The notes below the pieces were generated by a model. That model was not told the DNA's origin. It saw nothing but the letters and a program-made list of their open reading frames with translations, and made no database searches. A stretch of 16,789 bases of DNA, taken from contig JAIXVN010000286.1 in NCBI GenBank assembly GCA_027483005.1, positions 1 to 16,789 on the forward strand, in the 5' to 3' direction. A program made the translations under genes and the position numbers. Positions within the stretch are counted from its first letter, which is position 1, and every line of letters starts with the position of its first letter. Source of the stretch: Verrucomicrobiaceae bacterium. Its GTDB lineage: Bacteria > Verrucomicrobiota > Verrucomicrobiia > Verrucomicrobiales > Akkermansiaceae. This document shows, piece by piece, positions 1 to 9,835 of the stretch.

Positions 1-1197
1 GCTGGTGATGGTGAACGGAATGCCGCGCAGGGTGAGCTCCATCTGGATCTCAAGGCTCTGGAAGTGGGCTCGGTAAAGCACCGCCATTTCCTCGAGCGGA
101 ATCCCTTCGTCGCGCAGCTCCAGCATCCGCTGGGCCACGAAGGCCGCCTGGGTGGAGGGATCGTTCAGGGCCACCAGCGCTGGCTTCACTCCGAGGGCCT
201 CGCGTGAGGAGCGCAGATCCTTGTCGATGCGCGCGGTGTTGACCCGGATGGCGGCGTTCGAGAGTTCGAGGATCTCCGGGACGCTGCGGTAGTTGGTCTC
301 GATCTTGAAGACCTTCGACCCCGGATAGCGCTTCTGGAAGGTCAGGATGTGCTCCATGTCCGCGCCGCGCCAGGAGTAGATCGACTGTGCGTCATCGCCG
401 ACCGCCATCAGGCTGTTGGAGTCTCCGGCAAGCAGGTCGATCATCCGGCTCTGGACGGAGTTGGTGTCCTGATACTCATCGACCAGGATGTGGCGGAACT
501 TTTTCCGGTAGAGCTCCAACACGTCGGGCTTTTCCTCCAGCAGCTTCACGGTGAGGACCAGCAGGTCATCGAAGTCCATCGAGTTCGTCTGGAGCTTCTT
601 CTTCGCGTAGCCGGTCCGTACGCGTTCGATCTCCTCCGACCATTCGTCGAAGTAGGGATAGCGGGTGGCGAGCACGTCCTCGAGCGTCTCGCCGGTGTTT
701 TCGATCAGGCTGAAGATCGTCGCCAGCACATCGGCCTTCGGAAAGCGCTTCTGCTTGGTGTCGATGTTGCAGGCCGCGATCACAGCGGTGAGCAGGGACT
801 TCTGGTCATCGCGGTCGAGGATCGAGAATGATTTCGAAAAGCCGATGTCGTCGGCATGGCGGCGCAGGATGCGGTTGCCGATCGAATGGAAGGTGCCGGC
901 CCAGAGGTCCGAGGTATCGGTCGAGACCCGCTCGCGCACGCGGCTGATCATTTCGCGGGCGGCCTTGTTGGTGAAGGTCAGCAGCAGGATGTTCCGGCAC
1001 TCCTCCTGGTGGTCGATCAGCCAGGCCACGCGGTAGATCAGCGTGCGGGTCTTTCCCGAGCCCGCGCCCGCGATCACCAGCGAACGTCCCGGCGGCGAGG
1101 AAACCGCGGCGTATTGCTCGTCATTGAGCTCCGCCACGAAATCAATGCCGGACCCGGAAACCGGAGCCGGGCGATGGAGGGTGTATTGGCGGGCCAT
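1..1197 (-). CDS. uvrD: UvrD/PcrA-type superfamily 1 DNA helicase (N-terminal part, runs off left edge)
   Basis: ATP-dependent 3'-5' DNA helicase of the UvrD/PcrA/Rep family, acting in nucleotide-excision and mismatch repair and in clearing replication blocks. Only the first 399 residues are present; the family usually has about 650-750, so the 2B/2A C-terminal motifs lie outside. Visible motifs in order: Q-motif LNDEQYAAV (residues 24-32), Walker A AGAGSGKT (43-50), motif Ia LLLTFTNKAA (71-80), AGTFHSIG (100-107), DDLL (210-213), Walker B VDEYQDTN (239-246), motif III VGDDAQSIYSWRGA (266-279) and motif IV ETNYRS (300-305). The ATG at 1197 is chosen because it lies a normal distance before the Q-motif. 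Its leader has no Shine-Dalgarno sequence. It is transcribed away from nothing visible upstream except the end of livF, with a repeat-rich spacer between. I cannot separate PcrA, UvrD and Rep from this half; UvrD/PcrA is favoured by the motif III wording. Confidence 0.95.
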   Translation of the reverse strand, partial: MARQYTLHRPAPVSGSGIDFVAELNDEQYAAVSSPPGRSLVIAGAGSGKTRTLIYRVAWLIDHQEECRNILLLTFTNKAAREMISRVRERVSTDTSDLWAGTFHSIGNRILRRHADDIGFSKSFSILDRDDQKSLLTAVIAACNIDTKQKRFPKADVLATIFSLIENTGETLEDVLATRYPYFDEWSEEIERVRTGYAKKKLQTNSMDFDDLLVLTVKLLEEKPDVLELYRKKFRHILVDEYQDTNSVQSRMIDLLAGDSNSLMAVGDDAQSIYSWRGADMEHILTFQKRYPGSKVFKIETNYRSVPEILELSNAAIRVNTARIDKDLRSSREALGVKPALVALNDPSTQAAFVAQRMLELRDEGIPLEEMAVLYRAHFQSLEIQMELTLRGIPFTITS

Positions 1198-1205
1198 GGG
1201 TGGGT

Positions 1206-1294
1206 GAATGACGAATGAGGAATTTCCGAATGACGAATCAGAATCGCCTGGCGCGCTCCTTCGTTTCGAATTTCGTGCTTAGAATTTCGTGCTT
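1206..1294. repeat. Short-repeat mosaic between uvrD and livF
   Basis: The spacer between the uvrD start and the livF stop holds two exact copies of GAATGACGAAT (1206-1216 and 1228-1238) followed by two exact copies of GAATTTCGTGCTT (1268-1280 and 1282-1294). The stretch is more A+T-rich than its surroundings and has no coding character. It resembles the degenerate GAATGACGAAT / TTTCGTG intergenic sequences I remember from Verrucomicrobia and Planctomycetes genomes, but that resemblance was not checked. Any uvrD promoter and any livF terminator must also lie here; I see no clear intrinsic terminator. Confidence 0.6.
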
Positions 1295-1310
1295 TCTCTC
1301 CCTTGGAACT

Positions 1311-2018
1311 TCAGCAGCCCAGATACGCCGCCTGAACTTCCGGGTTCGCCTTCAGGTCCTTCGAGGGGCCTTCGATGAGGATCTTTCCGGACTCGAGGAC
1401 GTAGCCGTAGGTGGAAACATCGAGGGCGAGGTTCGCGTTCTGCTCGACGAGCAGGACGGTGAGGCCCTGCTCGCGGTTGATCTCGACGATGCGTTCGAAA
1501 ATCGTCTTCACCAATAGCGGGGCGATGCCGAGTGAAGGCTCATCGAGCATCAGGAACCTCGGCTTGCTGAGGAGGGCGCGACCGATGGCCAGCATCTGCT
1601 GCTCACCCCCGGAAAGCGTCCCGGCGGACTGGTTCTCGCGCTCCTTGAGGCGAGGAAAAAGTCCGAAGACGTAGTCGGTCTGCTGGGCGATCCACTTGCG
1701 GTCGTGCTGGAGGTAGGCCCCCATTTTCAGGTTCTCACGGACGGTCAGGTTGGCAAAGACCATGCGGCCCTCAGGCACGTGGCAGAGTCCCTCGGCGACG
1801 ATCTTGTCCGGGGCGAGGCGGGTGATGTCCTTGCCATCGTAGGTCACGGTCCCGGCGGAGGCTTTCACCAGTCCGGACAGCGCACGAAGCGTGGTGGATT
1901 TCCCTGCGCCGTTGGCACCGATCAGGGTCACGATGCTGCCCTGCGGCACCGACAAGGAAATGCCGTGCAGCGCCCGGATGGAGCCGTAGGAGACCTGGAG
2001 ATTTTCGACCGTCAGCAT
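1311..2018 (-). CDS. livF: Branched-chain amino acid ABC transporter, ATP-binding protein LivF
   Basis: Second nucleotide-binding subunit of the LivKHMGF (HAAT family) importer; cytoplasmic face of the inner membrane. The 235 residues match the usual LivF length. Walker A GANGAGKS is at residues 34-41, the Q-loop region carries the LivF-typical VPEGRMVFANLTVRENL (81-97), the ABC signature LSGGEQQ is at 135-141, Walker B FLMLDEPS is at 155-162, and the switch region reads VEQNANLAL, the Gln form usual for LivF rather than the His form of LivG. It is the last gene of the operon, 14 bp after the stop of the inserted four-helix-bundle gene. The ATG at 2018 follows ...ATTTTC with no Shine-Dalgarno sequence, so translation may rely on coupling. 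Substrate could be leucine-type or another amino acid or amide; HAAT systems are not separable by the ATPase. Confidence 0.96.
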   Translation of the reverse strand: MLTVENLQVSYGSIRALHGISLSVPQGSIVTLIGANGAGKSTTLRALSGLVKASAGTVTYDGKDITRLAPDKIVAEGLCHVPEGRMVFANLTVRENLKMGAYLQHDRKWIAQQTDYVFGLFPRLKERENQSAGTLSGGEQQMLAIGRALLSKPRFLMLDEPSLGIAPLLVKTIFERIVEINREQGLTVLLVEQNANLALDVSTYGYVLESGKILIEGPSKDLKANPEVQAAYLGC

Positions 2019-2032
2019 GAAAATTGTTGGAA

Positions 2033-2392
2033 TCAGGGTTCGCCGCGCAGGGATCGGCGGAGCGCTCGAAGCATTTCCCTTTGCTCTTCGGCGGTGGCGC
2101 AGAGCCCTTGGAACTCGGTTTCACTGAGGAAGCCTTGTTTCAGGCTCATCGCGGCAAGCAGGACGACCTCATCAAGCGACGAAGCGGCGATCGCGATGAA
2201 ATGGAGAAAGCCGCGGTTGGACTTCTTCAGGCTGCCTTCGGCGATGTTCGACGAGATCGAAACCGAGGCCCGGCGCATCATGCGGGTGAGATCGAAGCGC
2301 TCGTCTTCGGGGAATCTCCCGGTCACCGAGTAAACGATGTCCGCGAACTCGATGGCCCGCTCCCAGACTTCTATTTTTTCAAATCCGAACAT
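2033..2392 (-). CDS. Four-helix bundle protein (23S rRNA IVP / S23 family) inserted in the liv operon
   Basis: A 119-residue protein of the four-helix-bundle family (Pfam 23S_rRNA_IVP, TIGR02436 type). Family hallmarks are easy to see: FEKIEVWERAIEFADIVYSVT (starting at residue 4), FPEDERFDLTRMMRRASVSI (from 27), the conserved SNIAEG (48-53), then helices with FLHFIAIAASSLDEV (62-76). Relatives occur inside 23S rRNA intervening sequences of Leptospira and Coxiella and, as Avd, in diversity-generating retroelements, but most are lone chromosomal genes of unknown function. Here the gene sits 20 bp after livG and 14 bp before livF, same strand, so it should be co-transcribed with the transporter. 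A longer in-frame extension to 2533 exists but overlaps livG antiparallel-free coding by about 120 bp and is arginine-rich nonsense; the ATG at 2392 starts exactly at the family N-terminus. No rRNA or reverse transcriptase is nearby. Function not assigned. Confidence 0.9.
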   Translation of the reverse strand: MFGFEKIEVWERAIEFADIVYSVTGRFPEDERFDLTRMMRRASVSISSNIAEGSLKKSNRGFLHFIAIAASSLDEVVLLAAMSLKQGFLSETEFQGLCATAEEQREMLRALRRSLRGEP

Positions 2393-2412
2393 GATGATGA
2401 GGTGTCGTTTGA

Positions 2413-3189
2413 TCAATCCACCACGGCGGCCGCGCCGAGGTAGGCTTCGATGACCTTGGGATGGCTTTGGATTTCCTTCGGGGTGCCTTCCGCGATCTTC
2501 CTGCCATATTCGAGCACGGCGATCCTTTCGCAAATGCCCATGACCACTTTCATGTCGTGCTCCACCAGGAGGACGGCGAGATTGTAACGTTCCTTGATGA
2601 ACCGGATCAGCTTCATGAGGTCGTCCTTCTCGGACGGGTTCATGCCGGCGGCGGGTTCATCCAGGAGGAGAAGCTTCGGGCGGGTGGCCAGCGCGCGGAC
2701 GATCTCCAGACGGCGCTGGTCGCCGTAGTTCAAGCTTTTGGCATTTGCATGGCAGGCATCCTTCAGGCCGAATATGTCCAGCAAGGCCATCGCCTCATCT
2801 TCCACAGAACCCTCTTCTTTCAGGAACGCCGGGCCACGTGTCAGGGAATGCAGGATTCCGTGCTTCAGGTGCATCACCATCGCAGCGCGGACGTTGTCGA
2901 GCACGGACAATGATGAGAAGAGCCGGATGTTCTGAAAGGTTCGCGCAATTCCCATACGGGTGATCCCTTCGGGCTTTCGGGACGACACTGAGTCACCGTT
3001 GAACGAGATGCGACCACTCGTTGGGGTGTAGACCCCGGTGATCAGATTGAAAACGGTCGTCTTGCCGGCACCGTTCGGTCCGATGAGCCCCAAAAGCTCA
3101 CCCGGAAAGATCGAGAAGTTGAGATCGGTCACCGCCTTCAGGCCGCCGAAGCTGATGGAAACGTCCTTGAGTTCCAGTCCAGTGCTCAT
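2413..3189 (-). CDS. livG: Branched-chain amino acid ABC transporter, ATP-binding protein LivG
   Basis: First nucleotide-binding subunit of the Liv importer, 258 residues, normal for LivG. Walker A GPNGAGKT is at residues 37-44; TFQNIRLFSSLSVLDNV (84-100) is the LivG-typical Q-loop region; the signature reads LNYGDQRRLEI (153-163), the usual LivG variant of LSGGQ; Walker B LLLLDEPAAGMNPSE is at 173-187; and the switch histidine is in VEHDMKVVMG (209-218). The ATG at 3189 overlaps the livM stop by four bases (ATGA), implying translational coupling. Downstream, where livF would normally follow directly, the four-helix-bundle gene intervenes. Confidence 0.97.
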   Translation of the reverse strand: MSTGLELKDVSISFGGLKAVTDLNFSIFPGELLGLIGPNGAGKTTVFNLITGVYTPTSGRISFNGDSVSSRKPEGITRMGIARTFQNIRLFSSLSVLDNVRAAMVMHLKHGILHSLTRGPAFLKEEGSVEDEAMALLDIFGLKDACHANAKSLNYGDQRRLEIVRALATRPKLLLLDEPAAGMNPSEKDDLMKLIRFIKERYNLAVLLVEHDMKVVMGICERIAVLEYGRKIAEGTPKEIQSHPKVIEAYLGAAAVVD

Positions 3190-4154
3190 GCGGATTTCTT
3201 GCGGTTCAAGATCGGGAAGGAGGGCAGCAAGCCTTGCGGACGGACGATCATCATGACGATGAGCAGAATCGAGAACACCAGCATCCGGTATTGTTCGAAG
3301 TCGCGCAGGAACTCATTGAGGACGGTCAGGACAATCGCGGCGATGATGACACCGGCGGTGCTCCCCATTCCACCCAGAATCACGATCACCACCACGTCGA
3401 AGGATTTCAGGAAGTTGAACCCTTCAGGTGAAATCGTCGTCCGAAGGTGGGCATACAGGCCGCCGGAAAGTCCGGCAAAGAAGGAGCCCACCACGAATGC
3501 CGTGACCTTGTAGCGCACCGTGTTGATTCCCATCGATCCAGCCGCAATCTCATCGTCCCTCACTGCCGGGAAGCCGCGACCATAGGTGGAGCTGACCATG
3601 GAGCCGACCACATAGACACAGATGGCGGCGATCGCGAAGACCCAGAAGAACGTGGTCAGGGGAGGAATTCCCTTCAATCCGAGCGGCCCTCCGAAAACAC
3701 CGTCCCCGCTGGTATTCTGGAGGATGACCCGGACGATTTCATTGAATCCAAGTGTGACGATGGCGAGGTAATCCCCTCGCAGCCGCAGCGACGGCATTCC
3801 GACCAGCCAGCCACAGACAGCAGCACAAAGACCACCAACCAGAAGAGCCAGCAGGAAAGCAACGCCTGTCGCAAAGCTGCCCGGTCCGCCCAACAGCGGC
3901 ATCAGCCTGGCACTCATCTCCAGGGTGAAGATCGAAGCGCCATAAGCCCCCACCGCCATGAATGCGGCGTGCCCGAGGGAAAACTGGCCGGTGTGGCCGT
4001 TGACCAGGTTCAAGCTGACCGCGAGAATGATGTTGATTCCAACATTCAGGGCGATGTCCATGTAGTAGGCGTCGAACTTCCCGGAAAGCACGGAGATGCC
4101 CAAACTCAGCAGGACGACGACCAGCAGGACGATCTGGGTGGTGTATCGTTTCAT
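3186..4154 (-). CDS. livM: Branched-chain amino acid ABC transporter, permease LivM
   Basis: Membrane channel subunit partnering LivH. The 322-residue protein is highly hydrophobic with about eight to ten predicted membrane segments. The LivM hallmark LNLVNGHTGQFSLGHAAFMA (48-67) and the cytoplasmic coupling loop GRGFPAVRDDEIAAGSMGIN (192-211), which docks on the ATPases, are both clear, as is LGGMGSTAGVIIAA (260-273). An in-frame extension to 4271 would add 39 residues including a poly-serine run, but it overlaps livH and lacks homology; the ATG at 4154 gives a normal N-terminus with an immediate membrane helix and lies 7 bp after the livH stop. The 3' end overlaps livG by four bases. Confidence 0.96.
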   Translation of the reverse strand: MKRYTTQIVLLVVVLLSLGISVLSGKFDAYYMDIALNVGINIILAVSLNLVNGHTGQFSLGHAAFMAVGAYGASIFTLEMSARLMPLLGGPGSFATGVAFLLALLVGGLCAAVCGWLVGMPSLRLRGDYLAIVTLGFNEIVRVILQNTSGDGVFGGPLGLKGIPPLTTFFWVFAIAAICVYVVGSMVSSTYGRGFPAVRDDEIAAGSMGINTVRYKVTAFVVGSFFAGLSGGLYAHLRTTISPEGFNFLKSFDVVVIVILGGMGSTAGVIIAAIVLTVLNEFLRDFEQYRMLVFSILLIVMMIVRPQGLLPSFPILNRKKSA

Positions 4155-4161
4155 GGTTGAA

Positions 4162-5085
4162 TCAGACTTTCTCACGTTCCACACGACCGAGAATTCCAGA
4201 AGGCTTGAACACGAGGATGAGGATGAGGAGGACAAACGCGACGCCTTCGGAGTAGCCGGAAGGGATGCCAAGCTCCTGACCGTAGCCCTTCACCAGGGTT
4301 TCCGTAACGCCGATGATCAAGCCACCAAGAGCCGCTCCAGGAATGTTTCCGATGCCCCCCAGAACCGCGGCAACGAAGGCCTTGAGGCCAGGCTGAATCC
4401 CCATGAAAGGTTCAATGCTCGGGTAGAGGGACGCATAGAGGATGCCACCAGCGGCTGCCAGTGCGGACCCGAGACCGAAGGTGAAGGAAATCACGACGCT
4501 GTTGTTGACCCCCATCAAGGTTGAGGCCGTTGGATTCAGGGACAGTGCCCGCATCGCCAGTCCCATTCTGGTCTTCATCACCACGATCCGAAGACCCGCA
4601 AGAAGCGCGAGGGTGGTCACAAGCACGATCACCTGTGCCACCGAAATGGTCAGCCCTCCAGCGTTCGCAATGGCGGTGCGCGGAATCAGGTCCGGAAAGG
4701 GCCGCTGGGTGGCACCGAACAACAATTGCGCCGAGTATTCGATGAACAGCGAGACCCCGATGGCGGTGATCAGAACATTGAGCCTGGGTCGGTCACGCAG
4801 AGGCCGGTAGGCAAGCCGCTCAATGATGATCCCAAGCGCGGCACAAAGGGTCATGGAAACCAGAAGCACGATCAACAAACTCACGGGCCACGGCAGCAAC
4901 GCCAATGTCGGCCCCATCAGCTTGTGAAGGCCGAGGGCCGTGAATGCGCCCAGCATGAAGACATCCCCGTGAGCGAAGTTGATGAACCTCAGAACGCCAT
5001 ACACCATCGTGTAGCCGAGGGCGATCAGCGCGTAGATCGAGCCCTGAAACAGGCCGTTCAGAAGTTGTTGAAGAAATTGGTCCAA
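4162..5085 (-). CDS. livH: Branched-chain amino acid ABC transporter, permease LivH (TTG start)
   Basis: Second channel subunit, 307 residues. Hallmarks: GSIYALIALGYTMVYGVLRF (residues 15-34) followed by INFAHGDVFMLGAF (35-48), the coupling loop TRMGLAMRALSLNPTASTLM (172-191), and VLGGIGNIPGAALGG (241-255), with alternating hydrophobic helices. The start is TTG at 5085: the frame upstream contains only 14 codons before it reaches the livK stop codon itself (5128-5130), none of them ATG or GTG, and the next internal Met (residue 27) would delete a conserved helix. TTG places the N-terminus where LivH proteins normally begin. No Shine-Dalgarno sequence is visible. The gap to livK is 42 bp and to livM 7 bp, so it is inside a single operon. 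Confidence 0.95.
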   Translation of the reverse strand: MDQFLQQLLNGLFQGSIYALIALGYTMVYGVLRFINFAHGDVFMLGAFTALGLHKLMGPTLALLPWPVSLLIVLLVSMTLCAALGIIIERLAYRPLRDRPRLNVLITAIGVSLFIEYSAQLLFGATQRPFPDLIPRTAIANAGGLTISVAQVIVLVTTLALLAGLRIVVMKTRMGLAMRALSLNPTASTLMGVNNSVVISFTFGLGSALAAAGGILYASLYPSIEPFMGIQPGLKAFVAAVLGGIGNIPGAALGGLIIGVTETLVKGYGQELGIPSGYSEGVAFVLLILILVFKPSGILGRVEREKV

Positions 5086-5127
5086 GGGAGATGCGGAGAA
5101 GAATGGAGAACTGCTTTCAGATGCGGC

Positions 5128-6264
5128 TCAGGGAGTGATCGTCTCCGTGTAGGCCACTTTCCCATCCTTGATGGTGAGGATGACGGCTGGCTTGTTCGCG
5201 TTGCGCTTTTCATCCAGCGTGATGCTGCCCGTGATTCCGGGGAAGTCCTTGGTGGCCGCGATCGCATCCCGCAGCGCCTTCCCCTCCGTTGTGCCCGCCC
5301 GCTTCATGGCATCAAAAAGGATCTTGGCGGAATCGTAACCAAGAGCCGCCATTGCATCCGGTTTAGCACCGTGCTTGACCTCATAGGCCTTCACAAAATT
5401 CTGGATCACCGGAGAGGCATCTTCGTTCGAGAAGTGATTGGAGAAGAAGCACCCTTCCATCGCTTTGCCTCCGACCTCGGTAAGCGACGGGGAATCCCAG
5501 CCATCGCCGCCCAGAAATGGAACAGTGATGCCCAACTCGCGGGCTTGCACCGCGATCAGCGCCACCTCGTTGTAATATCCGGACGCGAAGATGGCATCCG
5601 GCGCGCCGGCCTTGATGGCGGTCAACTGGGCTTTGAAATCCTTGTCGCCGGATCCGTAGCTTTGCTCACCGGTGATGGTCCCCTGGTTCTCCGTGAAATG
5701 CTTTTTGAAGAACTGCGTCAGTCCAACGCTGTAGTCCTGCTTCGTGTCGGTGAGGATCGCCACCTTCTTCCAGCCCTTGGAGATGGCGAACTTCGACATC
5801 ACCGTGCCTTGGAACGGGTCGATGAAACAGATACGGAACACGTAATCACCGGCCTCCGTGACCTTGGGATTGGTTGATGCCGGGGAAATCATCGGAATTC
5901 CCGCTGTCTGGGCGATCGGGGCCATTTCCAGGGACTTCCCGGAAGAAACCTCTCCCAGCAAGGCGCTGACTTTCGATCGGGAAATCAGCTTTTTCGCCAC
6001 AGTTCCGGCTTCACCCTGCTTTGATTGATCGTCCTCGGTGATGAGCTTGATCTGTTTCCCCAGAAGTCCGCCGGCCGCGTTGATCTCATCGACCGCCATC
6101 TGGGTTCCGTTGTGGGACGATTGACCGAACGTCGCAGTGCCACCGCTCAGGGAAGCGACTTCGCCAATATTGATGGTGCTGTCATCGGAGCTCTTGCACC
6201 CGCAGACACCGAAGGCTGCAATAAGGGCTGTGGAGGCAAAAAGGAGGCGTGTTGAAAATTTCAT
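5128..6264 (-). CDS. livK: Branched-chain amino acid ABC transporter, periplasmic substrate-binding lipoprotein
   Basis: Type I periplasmic binding protein (Peripla_BP_6) that captures the substrate and delivers it to LivHM. 378 residues. The N-terminus is a lipoprotein signal: charged MKFSTR, hydrophobic core LLFASTALIAAFG, then VCGC with Cys23 as the likely lipidated residue. The mature part opens with INIGEVASLSGGTATFGQSS (31-50) and continues with GTQMAVDEINAAGGLLGK (53-70), ISPASTNPKVT (126-136), VAILTDTKQDYSVG (168-181) and LGYDSAKILFDAMKRAG (308-324), all standard for LivJ/LivK-like proteins. ATG 6264 is chosen because it begins the signal peptide; an in-frame extension to 6327 adds residues that would disrupt it. 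First gene of the liv operon. Exact ligand (leucine, isoleucine, valine, amide or other) cannot be read from the sequence. Confidence 0.94.
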   Translation of the reverse strand: MKFSTRLLFASTALIAAFGVCGCKSSDDSTINIGEVASLSGGTATFGQSSHNGTQMAVDEINAAGGLLGKQIKLITEDDQSKQGEAGTVAKKLISRSKVSALLGEVSSGKSLEMAPIAQTAGIPMISPASTNPKVTEAGDYVFRICFIDPFQGTVMSKFAISKGWKKVAILTDTKQDYSVGLTQFFKKHFTENQGTITGEQSYGSGDKDFKAQLTAIKAGAPDAIFASGYYNEVALIAVQARELGITVPFLGGDGWDSPSLTEVGGKAMEGCFFSNHFSNEDASPVIQNFVKAYEVKHGAKPDAMAALGYDSAKILFDAMKRAGTTEGKALRDAIAATKDFPGITGSITLDEKRNANKPAVILTIKDGKVAYTETITP

Positions 6265-6382
6265 GATCAAATCAAGGGGCGCTCGGAGACTAGGGAAAGC
6301 CCCCGGCGGTGTGCAACAGGAAAGCACTTCACGTGCCCTGCCCCCGAACCCATGGAAAATGGCGCAGAAAAGCCGGCTCCGG
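6265..6382. other. Intergenic region upstream of livK
   Basis: 118 bp between the transglutaminase-like gene and livK, expected to hold the liv operon promoter on the minus strand. The best minus-strand candidate, TTGCAC - 18 bp - TAGTCT, is poor (three of six matches in each box), so I do not call it. A short GCACTTCACGTGC palindrome-like element lies at 6324-6336. There is no clear terminator for the upstream gene. Confidence 0.4.
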
Positions 6383-7180
6383 TCATTTCACCTCAAAGAA
6401 GTCGGTCGGCTTCACCGCCACGCTCATGCGGGTCATGGTGAAGTTTCCAAACATCGTGGCCAGGGCGACGTCCGCCGCGTCACGACCGTAGGCGATGACG
6501 ATCCGGTTTCCCGTGGTCCGGGGCTGGGTGGCGTCGAAGGTGTACCACCGACCGCCGACAAAGGCCTCGAACCAGGCGTGCAGGTCCATCGGTTGGAGGT
6601 TGTTGAGGAAACCCACCACCATCCGCGCCGGAATGCTGAGCGCCCGGCAAAGCACGATCCCTAGGTGGGCGAAATCGCGACAGACCCCGCGACGCGTCTC
6701 GGCGGTTTCGAGCGCCGAGGTCGAGCTGTCGCTGGCGGTGGCATCGTAGCGGACTTTCTGATGAATCCAGTCGTGGATGGCGGCGACCCTTTCGTAGGTC
6801 TCCGGCATGTCGCCGACGATCGACATCGCAAAGTCAATCAGCCGGTCCGACTGGCAGTAGCGGCTCGGAAGGAGATAGAGCAACACATCGGTCGGCAGGT
6901 TCCCCACCGGAGCCACGAGCGCGGTTGGGCAGCTGTCGAGCTTATCGGGCACACGGACCCGATATTGCACAAACACATGGAACTCCCCCGGCGGCATGAC
7001 GACGCGCTGGCAGAGATTTCCGTAAAGGTCGGTGTATTCCACCACCGGCACCTCGGGATGCAGATGGAACTCCTCGCGCATCACCCACTGGCCGAGGCCA
7101 CTGCGCGGACGCAGCATGAAAACGGTCGGCACCTCTTCGGAGGCAACGTAAACCAGCTGGCAGGAGGCATCAAGGATCAT
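6383..7180 (-). CDS. Transglutaminase-like (cysteine protease fold) family protein
   Basis: A 265-residue protein with a transglutaminase-like (TGc) domain in its C-terminal half. The catalytic triad is intact: Cys167 in RRGVCRDFAHL, His201 in DLHAWFEAF and Asp216 in YTFDATQ, with the family context ALSIPARMVVGF between. The first ~120 residues form a beta-rich N-terminal region (VEYTDLYGNLCQRVVMPPGE) as in bacterial proteins of this type; no signal peptide is seen, so it is probably cytoplasmic. Bacterial members are thought to act as proteases or peptidases, but substrates are mostly unknown, and none can be inferred here. The ATG at 7180 is preferred over a TTG-started extension to 7243, because the extension reads through the hairpin at 7190-7228 and has no family match. 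That hairpin ends 9 bases before the ATG. Confidence 0.85.
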   Translation of the reverse strand: MILDASCQLVYVASEEVPTVFMLRPRSGLGQWVMREEFHLHPEVPVVEYTDLYGNLCQRVVMPPGEFHVFVQYRVRVPDKLDSCPTALVAPVGNLPTDVLLYLLPSRYCQSDRLIDFAMSIVGDMPETYERVAAIHDWIHQKVRYDATASDSSTSALETAETRRGVCRDFAHLGIVLCRALSIPARMVVGFLNNLQPMDLHAWFEAFVGGRWYTFDATQPRTTGNRIVIAYGRDAADVALATMFGNFTMTRMSVAVKPTDFFEVK

Positions 7181-7189
7181 GACGGAACG

Positions 7190-7228
7190 GCCCGACGGAC
7201 AGCAAGGCTTACAAGCTGTCCGCCGGGC
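7190..7228 (-). terminator. Strong hairpin after clpB (terminator- or attenuator-like, no U-tract)
   Basis: Arms at 7190-7203 and 7215-7228 pair over 14 positions with an 11-nt loop (7204-7214). The only mismatch in DNA (A7195 against C7223) becomes a G-U wobble in minus-strand RNA, so the stem is continuous in the transcript of clpB. It begins about 30 nt after the clpB stop and ends 9 nt before the ATG of the transglutaminase-like gene. The bases after the stem are CCGTTCCGTC, not a T-run, so it is not a textbook intrinsic terminator. It could end or attenuate clpB transcription, protect the mRNA 3' end, or restrain the next gene's start. Confidence 0.6.
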
Positions 7229-7258
7229 AGGTCCAATCGGCAAGGGAATTCGCAGGGA

Positions 7259-9835
<2,577 letters not shown>

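Noticed and set aside
2033..2392. Reading the four-helix gene as part of a 23S rRNA intervening sequence or a diversity-generating retroelement
   Set aside because: There is no rRNA sequence, reverse transcriptase or template repeat in the window; it is a lone family member inside a protein operon.
4208..4236. Tandem GAGGAT-like microrepeat
   Set aside because: It is inside livH and simply encodes a Leu/Ile-rich membrane helix.
4155..4271. N-terminal extension of LivM with a poly-serine run
   Set aside because: It overlaps the livH 3' end, where the repeated GAGGAT bases encode LILIL in the livH frame; the serine run is the shadow of that. The ATG at 4154 fits the family.
6349..6385. Possible intrinsic terminator (CCGGAGCCGG then TTTT) after the transglutaminase-like gene
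   Set aside because: The stem would leave a two-base loop and the T-run is only four long, so it is not a workable hairpin.
7181..7243. TTG-started extension of the transglutaminase-like protein
   Set aside because: The extra 21 residues are translated from the hairpin at 7190-7228 and have no similarity to the family N-terminus.
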